Below are positions 8,871 through 17,275 of a stretch of DNA of 64,000 nucleotides, in pieces. The notes under the pieces were generated by a model. That model was not told the origin of the DNA, did no database searches, and saw only the letters and a list, made by a program, of their open reading frames with translations. Position 1 is the first letter of the stretch, and each line of letters starts with the position of its first letter. The stretch covers positions 124,001-188,000 of the forward strand of contig NZ_JBHYGL010000023.1 in NCBI RefSeq assembly GCF_051859025.1. Direction: 5' to 3'. This DNA is from Falsiroseomonas sp051859025. GTDB taxonomy: Bacteria; Pseudomonadota; Alphaproteobacteria; Acetobacterales; Acetobacteraceae. A program made the translations under genes and the position numbers.

Positions 8871-9686
8871 ATGACGACATCGATGATCACGACGATCGCC
8901 GCGCATATCCAGCCCGCGGGTGCGGCGGCGCTGGACGCGATGCTGGAAGCACCCTTCGCGCTGGCTGCTGCGCATGACGCGCATCTCACTATCCTGCTGT
9001 TCCAGGGCGACCCCCTGGCGGCGGGGGATGCCGGCGCGGCCGGGGATGAGCGGGAGGAGCAGGCGGCAGCTGGGCATGTGCGCGCCGCCGCCGCGCGCCG
9101 CGGCATCCGCTGCGAGGTGCGGTCGCGCAGCAGTTTCGCCTATGGCGTTGGTGAGGTGATGGCGGACCATCTCCGCGTCAGCGACATCGGCCTGCTGTCC
9201 CTCGCGGGTTCGACCGGGCCCGGGCGGCGCATGCTGATCGATGCCGCCGTCTTCGAGGGCGGGCGCCCGGTGCTGCTGGTGCCGGCCCAGGCGCGGCTGG
9301 CGGTGCCACCCGCGCGGGTCGTCGTGGGTTGGGACGCGACGCCGGCCGCGGTCCGCGCGGTGCAGGGCGCGATGCCCTTCATCCGGGCGGCGGCGGAGAC
9401 CATCGTCGTCACCGTCAGCGACGACAAGGCGTTGCGGCCGGGCCAGTCGGGCACGGAGCTCTGCCACCTGCTCGCACGCCATGGCGCGCGCGCCAGCGTG
9501 GCCAATGTGCCGATGGCCGACCGCGGCGTGCTCCACGCGCTGGCGGCGAAGGCGGCGGAGGTCGAGGGTGCGCTCCTCGTCATGGGCGCCGTCCGCCATG
9601 CGCCGATCCGGACCATCCTGTTCGGCAGCGCGACGAGCGAATTGCTGGATTCGGGGCCGCGAGTGCCGGTGCTGATTTCGGCCTGA
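8871..9686 (+). CDS. universal stress protein, tandem UspA domains
   Basis: 271 residues forming two UspA-like halves. The second half ends with the nucleotide-loop type motif (MGAVRHAPIRTILFGSAT followed by SELL), close to the G-x2-G-x9-G(S/T) pattern of ATP-binding Usp proteins; the first half has only a degenerate version. GGGAG precedes the ATG. Cytosolic. Upstream lies an FNR-type box and 83 bp downstream a CBS/BON protein, so the pair probably serves adaptation to low oxygen or redox stress (inference from context). Confidence 0.88.
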   Translation: MTTSMITTIAAHIQPAGAAALDAMLEAPFALAAAHDAHLTILLFQGDPLAAGDAGAAGDEREEQAAAGHVRAAAARRGIRCEVRSRSSFAYGVGEVMADHLRVSDIGLLSLAGSTGPGRRMLIDAAVFEGGRPVLLVPAQARLAVPPARVVVGWDATPAAVRAVQGAMPFIRAAAETIVVTVSDDKALRPGQSGTELCHLLARHGARASVANVPMADRGVLHALAAKAAEVEGALLVMGAVRHAPIRTILFGSATSELLDSGPRVPVLISA

Positions 9687-9769
9687 CGGCATCGCGCCAG
9701 AATTCATCGTTGCCGGCGCGATGCGCCGGAACGCTTCGCGGACAGGATCGAAACGAGGGAGGTTTGGCC

Positions 9770-10468
9770 ATGCGCGCCAGGGACCTGATGACCACGAATG
9801 TCGTGACGGTGACGCCGGAGGCGCGGCTCGCCGATGTCGCGGCGCTGCTGGCGGATCGCGGCATCTCCGCCGTGCCCGTGCTGGGCCCGGCGGGGACGCT
9901 GGAAGGCATCGTCACGGAGGCGGACTTGGTGCGCCGCCTGGCGGGGGAAGCCGCGGCAAGGCCGCGGGGCTGGCTGCGCGCGCTGCTGGCCGGCCGTGCG
10001 GACGATACCGCGAAGGGCTTCGCCCGGCTGCATGGCCAGCGCGCCGGCGACGTCATGACCACCAATGTCGTCGCGGTGGGGGAGGAGGCGCCGGCGGAGG
10101 AAATCGCTGCCATGATGGAAACGCGCGGTGTCAAGCGCGTACCGGTGCTGCGGGATGGCATGCTGGTCGGCATCGTCTCCCGCGCCGACCTGCTCGGGCT
10201 CGTCTTCGGCGCGGCCAAGGCGCAGGAAGTCGCGGTATCCGACGCGCGGCTACTGAAGGAGGTGCAGCGTGCGCTGCGTGGCCAGCCCTGGGCGGATGCC
10301 TATCTCGTCTTTCCCTCGGTTGAGGAAGGCGTGGTGACCTTCCATGGCTGGTGCCGTTCCAGCGACGTGCCGCGCGCGCTGCGCGTGTTGGCGGAGGGGC
10401 TGCCCGGGGTCAGGGGCGTGGAGATGGAGTTGCGCGCTCCGCCGGCCTTCATGCTGGGCGTGCCCTGA
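9770..10468 (+). CDS. CBS-pair and BON domain protein
   Basis: 232 residues: CBS1 about 8-60 (MTTNVVTVTPEARLADVAAL), CBS2 about 90-145 (MTTNVVAVGEEAPAEEIAAM) and a C-terminal BON-type domain about 155-225 (LLKEVQRALRGQPWADA). CBS pairs bind adenosine nucleotides; BON domains are linked to membrane or ligand binding. The track-wide open frame begins far upstream, but GGGAGG before the ATG at 9770 and the domain boundary set the start. Likely co-transcribed with the upstream stress protein. It overlaps the convergent gene by 20 bases. Confidence 0.88.
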   Translation: MRARDLMTTNVVTVTPEARLADVAALLADRGISAVPVLGPAGTLEGIVTEADLVRRLAGEAAARPRGWLRALLAGRADDTAKGFARLHGQRAGDVMTTNVVAVGEEAPAEEIAAMMETRGVKRVPVLRDGMLVGIVSRADLLGLVFGAAKAQEVAVSDARLLKEVQRALRGQPWADAYLVFPSVEEGVVTFHGWCRSSDVPRALRVLAEGLPGVRGVEMELRAPPAFMLGVP

Positions 10469-11459
10469 CGGCGGCGACGTCCTGGGCGGGCGCCCCGCGT
10501 CCGACCCGCTGACGGCGTTCGATCGCCGGCAGGAAGTCCGGTGTGAAGACCTCCGCCACGCCTGGCTTGCGCGGCAGGTCCAGCGCCTCCGCCAGCAGCG
10601 TGATGCCCTGCGCGAGCCGGGCCGGGTGGGCGTCCCCGATGCCGAGCGACGCGGCCTCGGGGTGCCCCATTTCCCGCGCGATGGTGCCGCGCCAGCGCTT
10701 CGTCTCGATGCGGAGGTCGATCCCGGGGGCGACGCGCCGCACGGCCTCCACCCCGCGGTCCGGGTCCGCCACCGCGGCGGCGAAGCCGCGGGCGATGGCA
10801 TCCACCAGCGCGCGCAGTACCTCCGGCTCCCGCTCCACCAAATGGCGGGACGCGATCAGGGCATTGCCGTAGAGGTCCGGCAGCCATTCGGCATAGTCCA
10901 GGAAGCGCAGCGATCCCGCGAGGTTGAGCCCGGCGCCCTCGAGCGCGGCGATGATGGTGTTGGCGAAGCCGAAGACGCCGTCGGAGGCATCGCCCAGGAT
11001 CATCTGCCGCACCTGTTCCGCGAGCGACGCCTCCGACGGCTGGATGCGGACGCTGCGGGCATCGAGGCCGACGGCGCGGGCGAGGGCCGGGAAGGCCAGC
11101 AGCGCGGCATCCCGCGCATGGCCCGTCAGGATGCGGCCTCCGAGGTCCACGGGATGCTGCGCGGTGCCGGCGATGGGCACGGCGATGGTCAGCGGCGTGC
11201 GGTTGAAGCCGACGAACACCGCCTGCGGCCCGCTGCCCGGCGTGCTGTGGCCGAGGCGCATGACGAGGGCGGAGAGATCCCCATAGGCGAGGTCGCAGAC
11301 ATCTTCCGCCATGTCCGCCACCACGGCGGCGGCCCCGTTGCCCGGCATCCACTGCACCGCGATGCCCGCTTCCGCCAGCAGCCCATCGGCCTCCGCCAGC
11401 AGGAAGCCGGCATGGGGGCCGGAGAAGCCGGCATTGAGGCGGATGCGGAGGCGTCTCAT
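10449..11459 (-). CDS. NMT1/THI5-like solute-binding domain protein, no signal peptide
   Basis: 336 residues with the SsuA/THI5-like periplasmic-binding fold (GFSGPHAGFLLAEADGLLAE at the start, DLAYGDLSALVM, GVFGFANTIIAA). The ATG at 11459 follows GGGAG, and no hydrophobic leader precedes the fold, so the protein looks cytoplasmic or uses a non-classical route. Family members bind pyrimidine precursors, sulfonates or similar compounds; the ligand here cannot be named. No ABC permease or ATPase is adjacent. Its 3' end overlaps the convergent CBS/BON gene. Confidence 0.72.
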   Translation of the reverse strand: MRRLRIRLNAGFSGPHAGFLLAEADGLLAEAGIAVQWMPGNGAAAVVADMAEDVCDLAYGDLSALVMRLGHSTPGSGPQAVFVGFNRTPLTIAVPIAGTAQHPVDLGGRILTGHARDAALLAFPALARAVGLDARSVRIQPSEASLAEQVRQMILGDASDGVFGFANTIIAALEGAGLNLAGSLRFLDYAEWLPDLYGNALIASRHLVEREPEVLRALVDAIARGFAAAVADPDRGVEAVRRVAPGIDLRIETKRWRGTIAREMGHPEAASLGIGDAHPARLAQGITLLAEALDLPRKPGVAEVFTPDFLPAIERRQRVGRGAPAQDVAAVRARPA

Positions 11460-11569
11460 CGGGCGGCTCCCAGGAAGCGGGGGGGTCAACAGGGCAGCGG
11501 GATCGGGGCGGCGTGGCAGCGGATTGTCATGCAAGGCCCGTACCGACCGGGACGGACCCCGGCTGCATG

Positions 11570-12215
11570 CCCCGACGCCGCCACGCTGGCGCGACCCGCC
11601 CGCTTGCAGCCGACGTGGCCGATGCGGCCGGCGCGCATGATCAACTCCTTCCCCTCCGCGCCGCTCATCGTGCCGGAGATGGCGGAGATGTTCGGTCAGA
11701 GCCTCGTCCTGGAGGATCGCCGCGGGGCGGCAAGACGCTGGCGGCGGAGGCGGTGCGGCGCGAGCCGCCGGATGGCCCCGCGCATCGCCGACAGCCCGGT
11801 GCGGGATTTCGCGCATATCGCCTATATCGGCAGCAGCTTCGGGCGCCGCGTCGCGGATCGCTTGCTGACCCTGGCGGTGCTGGTGGCCAGGGCGAAGCCC
11901 GGGACGCTCAACGCATCGACCTGACCAAGGGCGTGGTGGGGCTGAGCTTCGACGGGATCCTGGGCCTCCGGCCCACCATGGCCGCAGGGCAGTTGCCGGG
12001 CGTGTCCGTGGCGGCCGAGGAGCGGATCCCGGCGGCGCTCGACCTGCCCACCCTCCGGGAACCTGGCCATGACCCGGTCATCAGGAACCGGCACGGGCTG
12101 AGCGGGCGGGCAGGGGTTCCGCCTGCCATCAGGCAACGGCCGCAGCACGGCCGGGCGGAGAACTGCGCGGGACCTGGCGGCCGATGACCATCGCCGCCTA
12201 TGCCGTGCGGCAGTG
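11570..12215 (+). pseudogene. decayed Bug/TctC receptor gene
   Basis: Pieces of a Bug receptor can be read in order across two frames: WPMRPARMINSFPSAP, EMAEMFGQSLVLEDRRGA, PVRDFAHIAYIGSS, LAVLVARAKPGTLNAST, then in another frame AAEERIPAALDLPTLREPGH and GLSGRAGVPPAIRQR. These match the family's N-terminal strand, ENRPGA region, DPVRDF motif and the C-terminal PNLPTLxE-G region, with gaps and a frame change near 11920. The conserved PDGYTL segment and the C-terminus are missing. No start with a ribosome-binding site is visible. Confidence 0.75.
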
Positions 12216-12219
12216 AGCC

Positions 12220-12999
12220 TCAGCCCACCCGCCGCACGCCCTGGTCCGCGCCCATCTTCTTCTCCAGCCAGCGCACGGCGAAGGAGATGCAGAGGATCAG
12301 CACCAGGTATTCGAGGATGAGGATGGTGTAGAGTTCCAGCGGGCGGAACACCGTCACCACCAGCTCATTCGTCTTTCGCGTCAGCTCCTGGTAGCCGATG
12401 ACACTAGCGAGGGAGGACATCTTCACGACGTAGATGAACTGGTTGGCGATGGGCGGCAGCACGCGGCGGATGGCCTGGGGCAGGATGACGAAGCGCATGC
12501 GCTGCCAGGGCGACAGGCCGAGCGCCATGGCCGCTTCGCGCTGGCCCTGTTCCACGGATTGGATACCGGCGCGGAAGATCTCCGCCTCGAACGCGCTGTC
12601 GCAGATGGCGATCGCCAGCATGGCGGCGACGAAGACATCGAGCCGGATGTCGAGCACGACGGGCAGGCCGTAGAAGACCCAGAGGATCATGACCAGGATG
12701 GGGATGGAGCGGAACAGCTCCACATAGACGCGGTTGGTCCAGCGCAGCACCCGCAGCCGCGCCATGCCCAGCATGGCGACGGCGAGGCCGAGCACGACCG
12801 ACAGCAGCATGGTCGCCAGGCTGAGGGAGATGGTGGCCCAGAAGCCCGACAGCATGAAGGAGAGGTTGGCCTGGCCGCGGGCGTCGCGGGGGTCCACGAC
12901 GTGCCATCCCCAATTGCCGCCGCAGGCCGAAAGCAGGGGCAGCGCCACCACCAGCAGCAGGAAGGCGCGCGCCTTGAGTGTCATGCGAAGCCCTGCCAT
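12220..12999 (-). CDS. amino-acid-type ABC transporter permease (HisM/GlnP-like)
   Basis: 259 residues, inner-membrane permease of the polar amino acid family. It contains the EAA-type cytoplasmic loop that contacts the ATPase (GQREAAMALGLSPWQRMRFV) and the typical ELFRSIPILVMILW segment. A long N-terminal extension carries a hydrophobic stretch ending LLSACGG, which resembles a lipobox but is more simply the first membrane helix. Divergent from a matching binding protein (106 bp apart). No ATPase gene is present in this neighbourhood. ATG at 12999 is used; 12984 is an alternative. Confidence 0.9.
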   Translation of the reverse strand: MAGLRMTLKARAFLLLVVALPLLSACGGNWGWHVVDPRDARGQANLSFMLSGFWATISLSLATMLLSVVLGLAVAMLGMARLRVLRWTNRVYVELFRSIPILVMILWVFYGLPVVLDIRLDVFVAAMLAIAICDSAFEAEIFRAGIQSVEQGQREAAMALGLSPWQRMRFVILPQAIRRVLPPIANQFIYVVKMSSLASVIGYQELTRKTNELVVTVFRPLELYTILILEYLVLILCISFAVRWLEKKMGADQGVRRVG

Positions 13000-13104
13000 T
13001 CGAATCCCACCGCCGCGCCGAGGTGCACCCGTTGCACCTGTTCAACCGTTGTCGCACCCTTACCTGTCAAAGCAAGTCCCGACCGATCGTCTGAGGAGAA
13101 CCCC

Positions 13105-13905
13105 ATGCAACGCCGCTTCCTTCCTGCCGCCGCCGCGGCTGCCGCCGCCGTGGCCATCCCCGGCCAGGCCCTGGCCCAGGCGGCGGGATCCTCCCGCCTC
13201 CAGGCCATCCAGTCCTCCGGCCGAATCCGCTTCGGCACCACGGGCGATTTCAACCCGATGAGCTTCCGCGATCCGGCCAGCCGCGAATACCGCGGCCACC
13301 AGATCGATTGCGGCCAGCGCCTGGCGCGGGACATGGGCGTGCGGGCGGAATTCATCGCCACGGATTGGCGCACCCTCATCAACGGTCTGGTGGCGGACCA
13401 GTATGACGTCGTGTGCACCGGCACCTCCATGTCCGTTGCCCGCGCCATGGCGGCCAGCTTCACCATCCCCTGGGGTCGCAACGCCTTCGTGCCGCTGGTG
13501 CATCGCCGCAACGCCAACCGCTTCGCCAATTGGGATGCGATGAACCAGCGCGGCGTCACGATCGGCACCAACCTGGGCACTACCATGGAGCAGTTCGTGC
13601 AGCAGGGGCTGCCCAACGCGACGCTGCGCCGCGTGGAAAGCCCGGCACGGGACTGGCAGGAATTGCTCGGCGGCCGGGTGGACGCGACCATGTCCTCGAT
13701 GATCGAGGCGGCGTTCCTGACCAAGGAATACCCCGACCTCGTCGCCATCTTCCAGGACAATCCCCGCAACCCCATCCCGATGGCCTTCCTGAGCCCGCTG
13801 AACGACCAGGTCTTCACCAACTTCCTGAATGCCTGGATCACGATCAGCACGGCGAATGGCTTCTTCGCCGAGACCAACGCGAAGTGGGGGATCGTGCAGG
13901 GGTGA
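13105..13905 (+). CDS. family 3 extracellular solute-binding protein (amino-acid type)
   Basis: 266 residues: signal peptide (MQRRFLPAAAAAAAAVAIPG, cleaved near ALA-QAA), then an SBP family 3 domain with SGRIRFGTTGDFNPMSFRD, GHQIDCGQRLARDMG and a central DWRTLINGLVADQYDVV. GAGGAG precedes the ATG. It shares a short divergent region with the permease at 12220-12999 and is probably its receptor. The stop overlaps the GTG start of the RidA gene. Ligand unknown; neighbouring enzymes suggest a substituted amino acid or cyclic amide. Confidence 0.9.
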   Translation: MQRRFLPAAAAAAAAVAIPGQALAQAAGSSRLQAIQSSGRIRFGTTGDFNPMSFRDPASREYRGHQIDCGQRLARDMGVRAEFIATDWRTLINGLVADQYDVVCTGTSMSVARAMAASFTIPWGRNAFVPLVHRRNANRFANWDAMNQRGVTIGTNLGTTMEQFVQQGLPNATLRRVESPARDWQELLGGRVDATMSSMIEAAFLTKEYPDLVAIFQDNPRNPIPMAFLSPLNDQVFTNFLNAWITISTANGFFAETNAKWGIVQG

Positions 13906-14294
13906 GCCATCGGCAAAGCCACAGCACTGACCGGCCCTGGGAGGTCGCCTGCGGCTACAGCCGGGCGGTGCGTGTGGGGCCCTATGCCGAGACGGCGCTG
14001 TGCAGCCCCTGCGCGCCGGATGGCACGGTGCTGCACCCCGGCGATGTCTACCGGCAGACGCTGGTGTGCCTCGACATCATCCGGGAGAGCCTGGCGGCGG
14101 TGGGGATGACGATGGCGGATGTGGTGAAGACCCGCATCTACGTCGTCGATCCCCAGCACTGGAAGGACAGCGGCCGCGCGCATGGGGAGGTCTTCGCGGG
14201 CATCCGGCCTGCGCTGGGCTGGGTGTACATGAGCAGCTTCTTCGCCCCCGGCATCACGGTGGAGGTGGAGGCGACGGCCTACCGCGCGGGGTGA
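13902..14294 (+). CDS. RidA/YjgF-family protein
   Basis: 130 residues, GTG start overlapping the binding-protein stop by 4 bases (GTGA). C-terminal features match RidA-family proteins: DVVKTRIYVVD, HGEVFAGIRPALGWVYMSS, FFAPGITVEVEATAYR. RidA enzymes hydrolyse reactive enamines/imines made by amine-removing enzymes. The same neighbourhood holds a sarcosine-oxidase-like flavoenzyme that would release imines, which makes a clean-up role plausible. The 3' end overlaps the convergent creatininase-family gene by 16 bases. Confidence 0.85.
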   Translation: MSHRQSHSTDRPWEVACGYSRAVRVGPYAETALCSPCAPDGTVLHPGDVYRQTLVCLDIIRESLAAVGMTMADVVKTRIYVVDPQHWKDSGRAHGEVFAGIRPALGWVYMSSFFAPGITVEVEATAYRAG

Positions 14295-15073
14295 TCGGGC
14301 GCGGCCTCGAAGGCCGTGAACACCTCCGCCACATCGGCCGTCGCAGCTTCCAGCAGGGCATCGCCATGTTCGGGGCGGGCGAGCGACGGATCGCTGCCGA
14401 TCAGGCCGTCCGGGAACATCGCGCGGTGCCGGGCGGCGTCCAGGTGGCGGTCCCCGCCGGGGTCATGCAGCGGGTCCGCGGCCAGGGGGCGCCAGGCGGG
14501 CCAGGCTGCGGGCGGGGCGGCGAGGAGGGGGTGCAGCGCCATCGTCAGCGCGACCTCGGACGGCGTGGCGTGGAAGCCTTCCCGGTCTCCGTAGAACTCG
14601 CGCCGCAGGGCGCCGACGCGCGGGCCTTCCCACCAGGCGCGCAGCTTGATGGTGAGGGGATGCGGCGGGACGAGGCGGCCGAGCGAGATTTCCGCCATCA
14701 CCTCCTGCATCGCCGCCTGGGCTGGGGCGATGTTGCCGCCATGGCCGGTCAGCAGCAGCACGCGGGTGAAGCCGCCGAGCGCCAGGCTGGTGACGATATC
14801 CGCCAGCACGGCGACCAGGGTGGAGGGACGGAGGCTCGCCGCGCCCGGACGGCCAAGGTGAAACTGTGCCTGGCCATAGGCGAGGACGGGGGCGCTGACG
14901 CCGCCGGCGCGGTCGGCCGCGCGGTCCGCCACCGCTTCCGCGCAGATCGTGTCCGTGCCGACCAGGCCGGGCGCGCCATGCTGTTCCAGGCTGCCCAGCG
15001 GCAGGATGATGCCGCGCCGGCCCTCCGCGAATCGGGTTTCGAGGGCCGAGAGGCTCATTTCGGCGAGGCGCAT
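14279..15073 (-). CDS. creatininase-family amidohydrolase
   Basis: 264 residues. Metal-binding motifs of the creatininase/MftE family are visible: LGSLEQHG (Glu and His ligands), VGTD (Asp ligand) and LLTGHGGN (His ligand). True creatininases carry NGHYEN where this protein has TGHGGN, so creatinine itself is not a safe guess; the family also opens other cyclic amides. AGGGAAG lies about 8 bases before the ATG. The start codon is separated by only 2 bp from the start codon of the divergent flavoenzyme (CAT-CG-ATG), so each gene's ribosome-binding site lies in the other's coding region or leader. Confidence 0.85.
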   Translation of the reverse strand: MRLAEMSLSALETRFAEGRRGIILPLGSLEQHGAPGLVGTDTICAEAVADRAADRAGGVSAPVLAYGQAQFHLGRPGAASLRPSTLVAVLADIVTSLALGGFTRVLLLTGHGGNIAPAQAAMQEVMAEISLGRLVPPHPLTIKLRAWWEGPRVGALRREFYGDREGFHATPSEVALTMALHPLLAAPPAAWPAWRPLAADPLHDPGGDRHLDAARHRAMFPDGLIGSDPSLARPEHGDALLEAATADVAEVFTAFEAAPDHPAR

Positions 15074-15075
15074 CG

Positions 15076-16257
15076 ATGACTTCCCTGACGGCGCGAATCG
15101 CCGCCCTAATCGAGGATCGCACGGACCGGCCGCGGCGCATCGCCGTGGTGGGCGCCGGGGTGCTGGGTCTCACCACCGCCTGGGCGCTGGCGCGGCGCGG
15201 CCATGCGGTGACGGTGCTGGATGCCGGGCCGATCCCGAATCCGGAGGGGTCGTCCTTCGATGAGGGACGCATCATCCGCCACGCCTATGGGACTATGGAG
15301 GGCTATGCCGCGCTGATGCCCGCGGCCTTTTCCACCTGGCGCGCCCTGTTCGCGGAGACGGGGGCGGACCGCCTGGTGCCGGCGCGGGCGATCTATGCGC
15401 TGCGGGAGGAGACGCCCTGGCAGGGGGCGGTGGCGCGGACGCAGGCGCGGCTCGGGCTGGGCTTCACGGAGGTGGACCCGTCGACGATCCAGGTCCTCAA
15501 CCCCGATGGCGTGATCCGCGCCATGGAGGTGGCTGGTTCGGGCATGCTGCTGGCGGCGCCGATCCTGGCCGATCTGGTCGCGCTGCTGCCGCGCCTCGGT
15601 GTGGTGCTGCGGCCGGGCAGCGCGGTGGCGGGCTGCCCGGAGGGCGGGCCCGTGCTGGCGGATGGCACGCGCGTGCCCGCCGATGCCACGCTGGTCGCGG
15701 CGGGGGCGGGGGTGCTGCGCCTGATGCCGGAGGCCGCCCGGCGATTCGGGCTGCGGGCGTCGCTGCAGACGGTCGCCTATCTGGAGCCACCGCCGGGGCT
15801 GTGGGACGACGCGCCGATGCTGCTTTGCCGGCTGCCGGGGCACCCGACGGGGGGTGTCTATGTTCTGCCGCCGCGGGCGGGCACGCGCCTGAAGATCGGG
15901 GATTACGCGACCGACGTGACCGTGGCCCCGGAGGCGCCGCGCCACCCGCCCAGCGCCCGGCGGGTGGCGGCGCTGCTGGATGCCGGGGCGCGGGCCATCG
16001 CGGGTTTCGAGGCCCATCGCGTGATCGGGGCGCGGCACTGCCTCTACACCATGGCGCCGGGGGATCGCTTCGTGCTGCGGCCCGTGGCGCCGGGCGTGAC
16101 GCTCGCCAGCGCCTGTTCCGGCCATGGGTTCAAGCTGGCGCCGCTGATGGCGCTGGGACTGGCGGCGGCGGTGGAGGGGCGGGTGACGGCGGATGAACTC
16201 GCTTTCTGGGCGAGCGGGCGAGAGGGCGAGGCTTCCGCTGCAACCGCATCCGCATGA
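15076..16257 (+). CDS. sarcosine-oxidase-like FAD-dependent amine oxidase
   Basis: 393 residues, DAO superfamily. FAD-binding VVGAGVLGLTTA near residue 27, followed by SSFDEGRIIRHAYG, which closely follows the SSxxxxRxIRxAYG segment of monomeric sarcosine oxidase and N-methyltryptophan oxidase. Cys322 in CLYTMAPGDRF aligns with the cysteine that binds FAD covalently in those enzymes, and SGHGFKLAP matches their C-terminal SGHGFK motif. Expected reaction: oxidation of an N-methyl or cyclic amino acid with O2. First gene of an eight-gene rightward run to 21901, divergent by 2 bp from the creatininase-family gene. The N-terminal extension before the Rossmann motif is longer than usual. Confidence 0.87.
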   Translation: MTSLTARIAALIEDRTDRPRRIAVVGAGVLGLTTAWALARRGHAVTVLDAGPIPNPEGSSFDEGRIIRHAYGTMEGYAALMPAAFSTWRALFAETGADRLVPARAIYALREETPWQGAVARTQARLGLGFTEVDPSTIQVLNPDGVIRAMEVAGSGMLLAAPILADLVALLPRLGVVLRPGSAVAGCPEGGPVLADGTRVPADATLVAAGAGVLRLMPEAARRFGLRASLQTVAYLEPPPGLWDDAPMLLCRLPGHPTGGVYVLPPRAGTRLKIGDYATDVTVAPEAPRHPPSARRVAALLDAGARAIAGFEAHRVIGARHCLYTMAPGDRFVLRPVAPGVTLASACSGHGFKLAPLMALGLAAAVEGRVTADELAFWASGREGEASAATASA

Positions 16258-16283
16258 TGATGCGGCGACAGGAGAAGCACCCC

Positions 16284-17267
16284 ATGGCCTATGCGACCGC
16301 GAAGCAGATCGCCGTCAGCGAGATACCCGTCATCGACATCGCCGCGCTGGTCGCGGGCGATGCCGCCGGCAGCGAGGCCGCGGGCCGCGCCATGCGGGAG
16401 GCGAGCGAGCGGATCGGCTTCTTCTACGTCGCCAATCACGGCATCCCCCAGGCGCTGATCGACGGCGTCTTCGCCCGCGCGCGCGACTTCTTCGCGCTGC
16501 CGGAGGACGCCAAGGCCAGCGTGAAGGTCAACAAGCGGCATCGCGGCTGGATCGGCCATGGCGGCGCCAAGATGTATACGGGTGCCAAGGTCGATCTGAA
16601 GGAGAGCTTCGTCTTTGGCCTCGAACTGCCGGAGGACGACCCCGATGTCGCCGCCGGCACGCCGCTGATGGGGCCGAACCAGTGGCCGGAGGCGCTGCCC
16701 GCGCTGCAGGAGACGGTCTATCCCTATTACGAGGCGGTGCTCGGACTGGGGCAGAGCGTGCTGCGCGGGCTCGCGCTTAGTCTCGGCCGCGATGCCGGGT
16801 TCTTCGCGCAGCGCTTCGCGCGGCCCTTGGCGCGCGGATCGCTGATCTGGTACCCGCCGCAACCGCCGGACCTCGGCCAGGACCAGTTCGGCGTGGCGCC
16901 GCACACGGATTACGGCGGGCTGACCTTCCTGTATCAGGACATGACGGGCGGGTTGCAGGTTCGCAGCGCCAGCGGCGACTGGGTGATGGCGCACCCGATC
17001 GAGGGCACCTTCGTCGTGAATATCGGCGACCTGATGCATCGCTGGACGAATGACCGCTTCCATTCCAACCCGCATCGCGTGGTGAACACATCCGGCCATG
17101 CGCGCCAGAGCATCGCGGTGTTCTATGACCCGGGCTTCCATACCGTGGTCGATCCGCGCGACCTGCTGGATGATCCGGGCCAGGCAAAGCATCCGCCGGT
17201 GGCCTGCGGGGAATGGGTGGTGGGGCGCTTCGACAAGGCGTTCCGCTACCGGGCGCCGACGGGCTGA
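16284..17267 (+). CDS. 2-oxoglutarate/Fe(II) oxygenase, isopenicillin-N-synthase-like
   Basis: 327 residues with the DIOX_N region (IPVIDIAALVAGD, GFFYVANHGIP) and the Fe(II) triad His207-x-Asp209 (PHTDYGG) and His264 (NPHRVVN). Arg274-x-Ser276 (RQS) is placed to bind 2-oxoglutarate. An open frame begins at 16254, but AGGAG fits the ATG at 16284. Bacterial relatives hydroxylate or desaturate small molecules. It lies 26 bp downstream of the flavoenzyme and 8 bp before the HD-domain gene. Confidence 0.88.
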   Translation: MAYATAKQIAVSEIPVIDIAALVAGDAAGSEAAGRAMREASERIGFFYVANHGIPQALIDGVFARARDFFALPEDAKASVKVNKRHRGWIGHGGAKMYTGAKVDLKESFVFGLELPEDDPDVAAGTPLMGPNQWPEALPALQETVYPYYEAVLGLGQSVLRGLALSLGRDAGFFAQRFARPLARGSLIWYPPQPPDLGQDQFGVAPHTDYGGLTFLYQDMTGGLQVRSASGDWVMAHPIEGTFVVNIGDLMHRWTNDRFHSNPHRVVNTSGHARQSIAVFYDPGFHTVVDPRDLLDDPGQAKHPPVACGEWVVGRFDKAFRYRAPTG

Positions 17268-17275
17268 GGCGTGCC

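Noticed and set aside
11460..12219. Possible insertion sequence in the gap with broken frames
   Set aside because: No terminal inverted repeats or transposase residues; the fragments match a Bug receptor.
12900..12999. Lipobox-like LLSACGG in the permease N-terminus
   Set aside because: The rest is a multi-pass permease; the stretch is its first membrane helix and lipidation of such permeases is not expected.
14279..15073. Calling the hydrolase true creatininase
   Set aside because: The HGGN motif differs from the HYEN of creatininase and no creatinase is present, so only the family is named.
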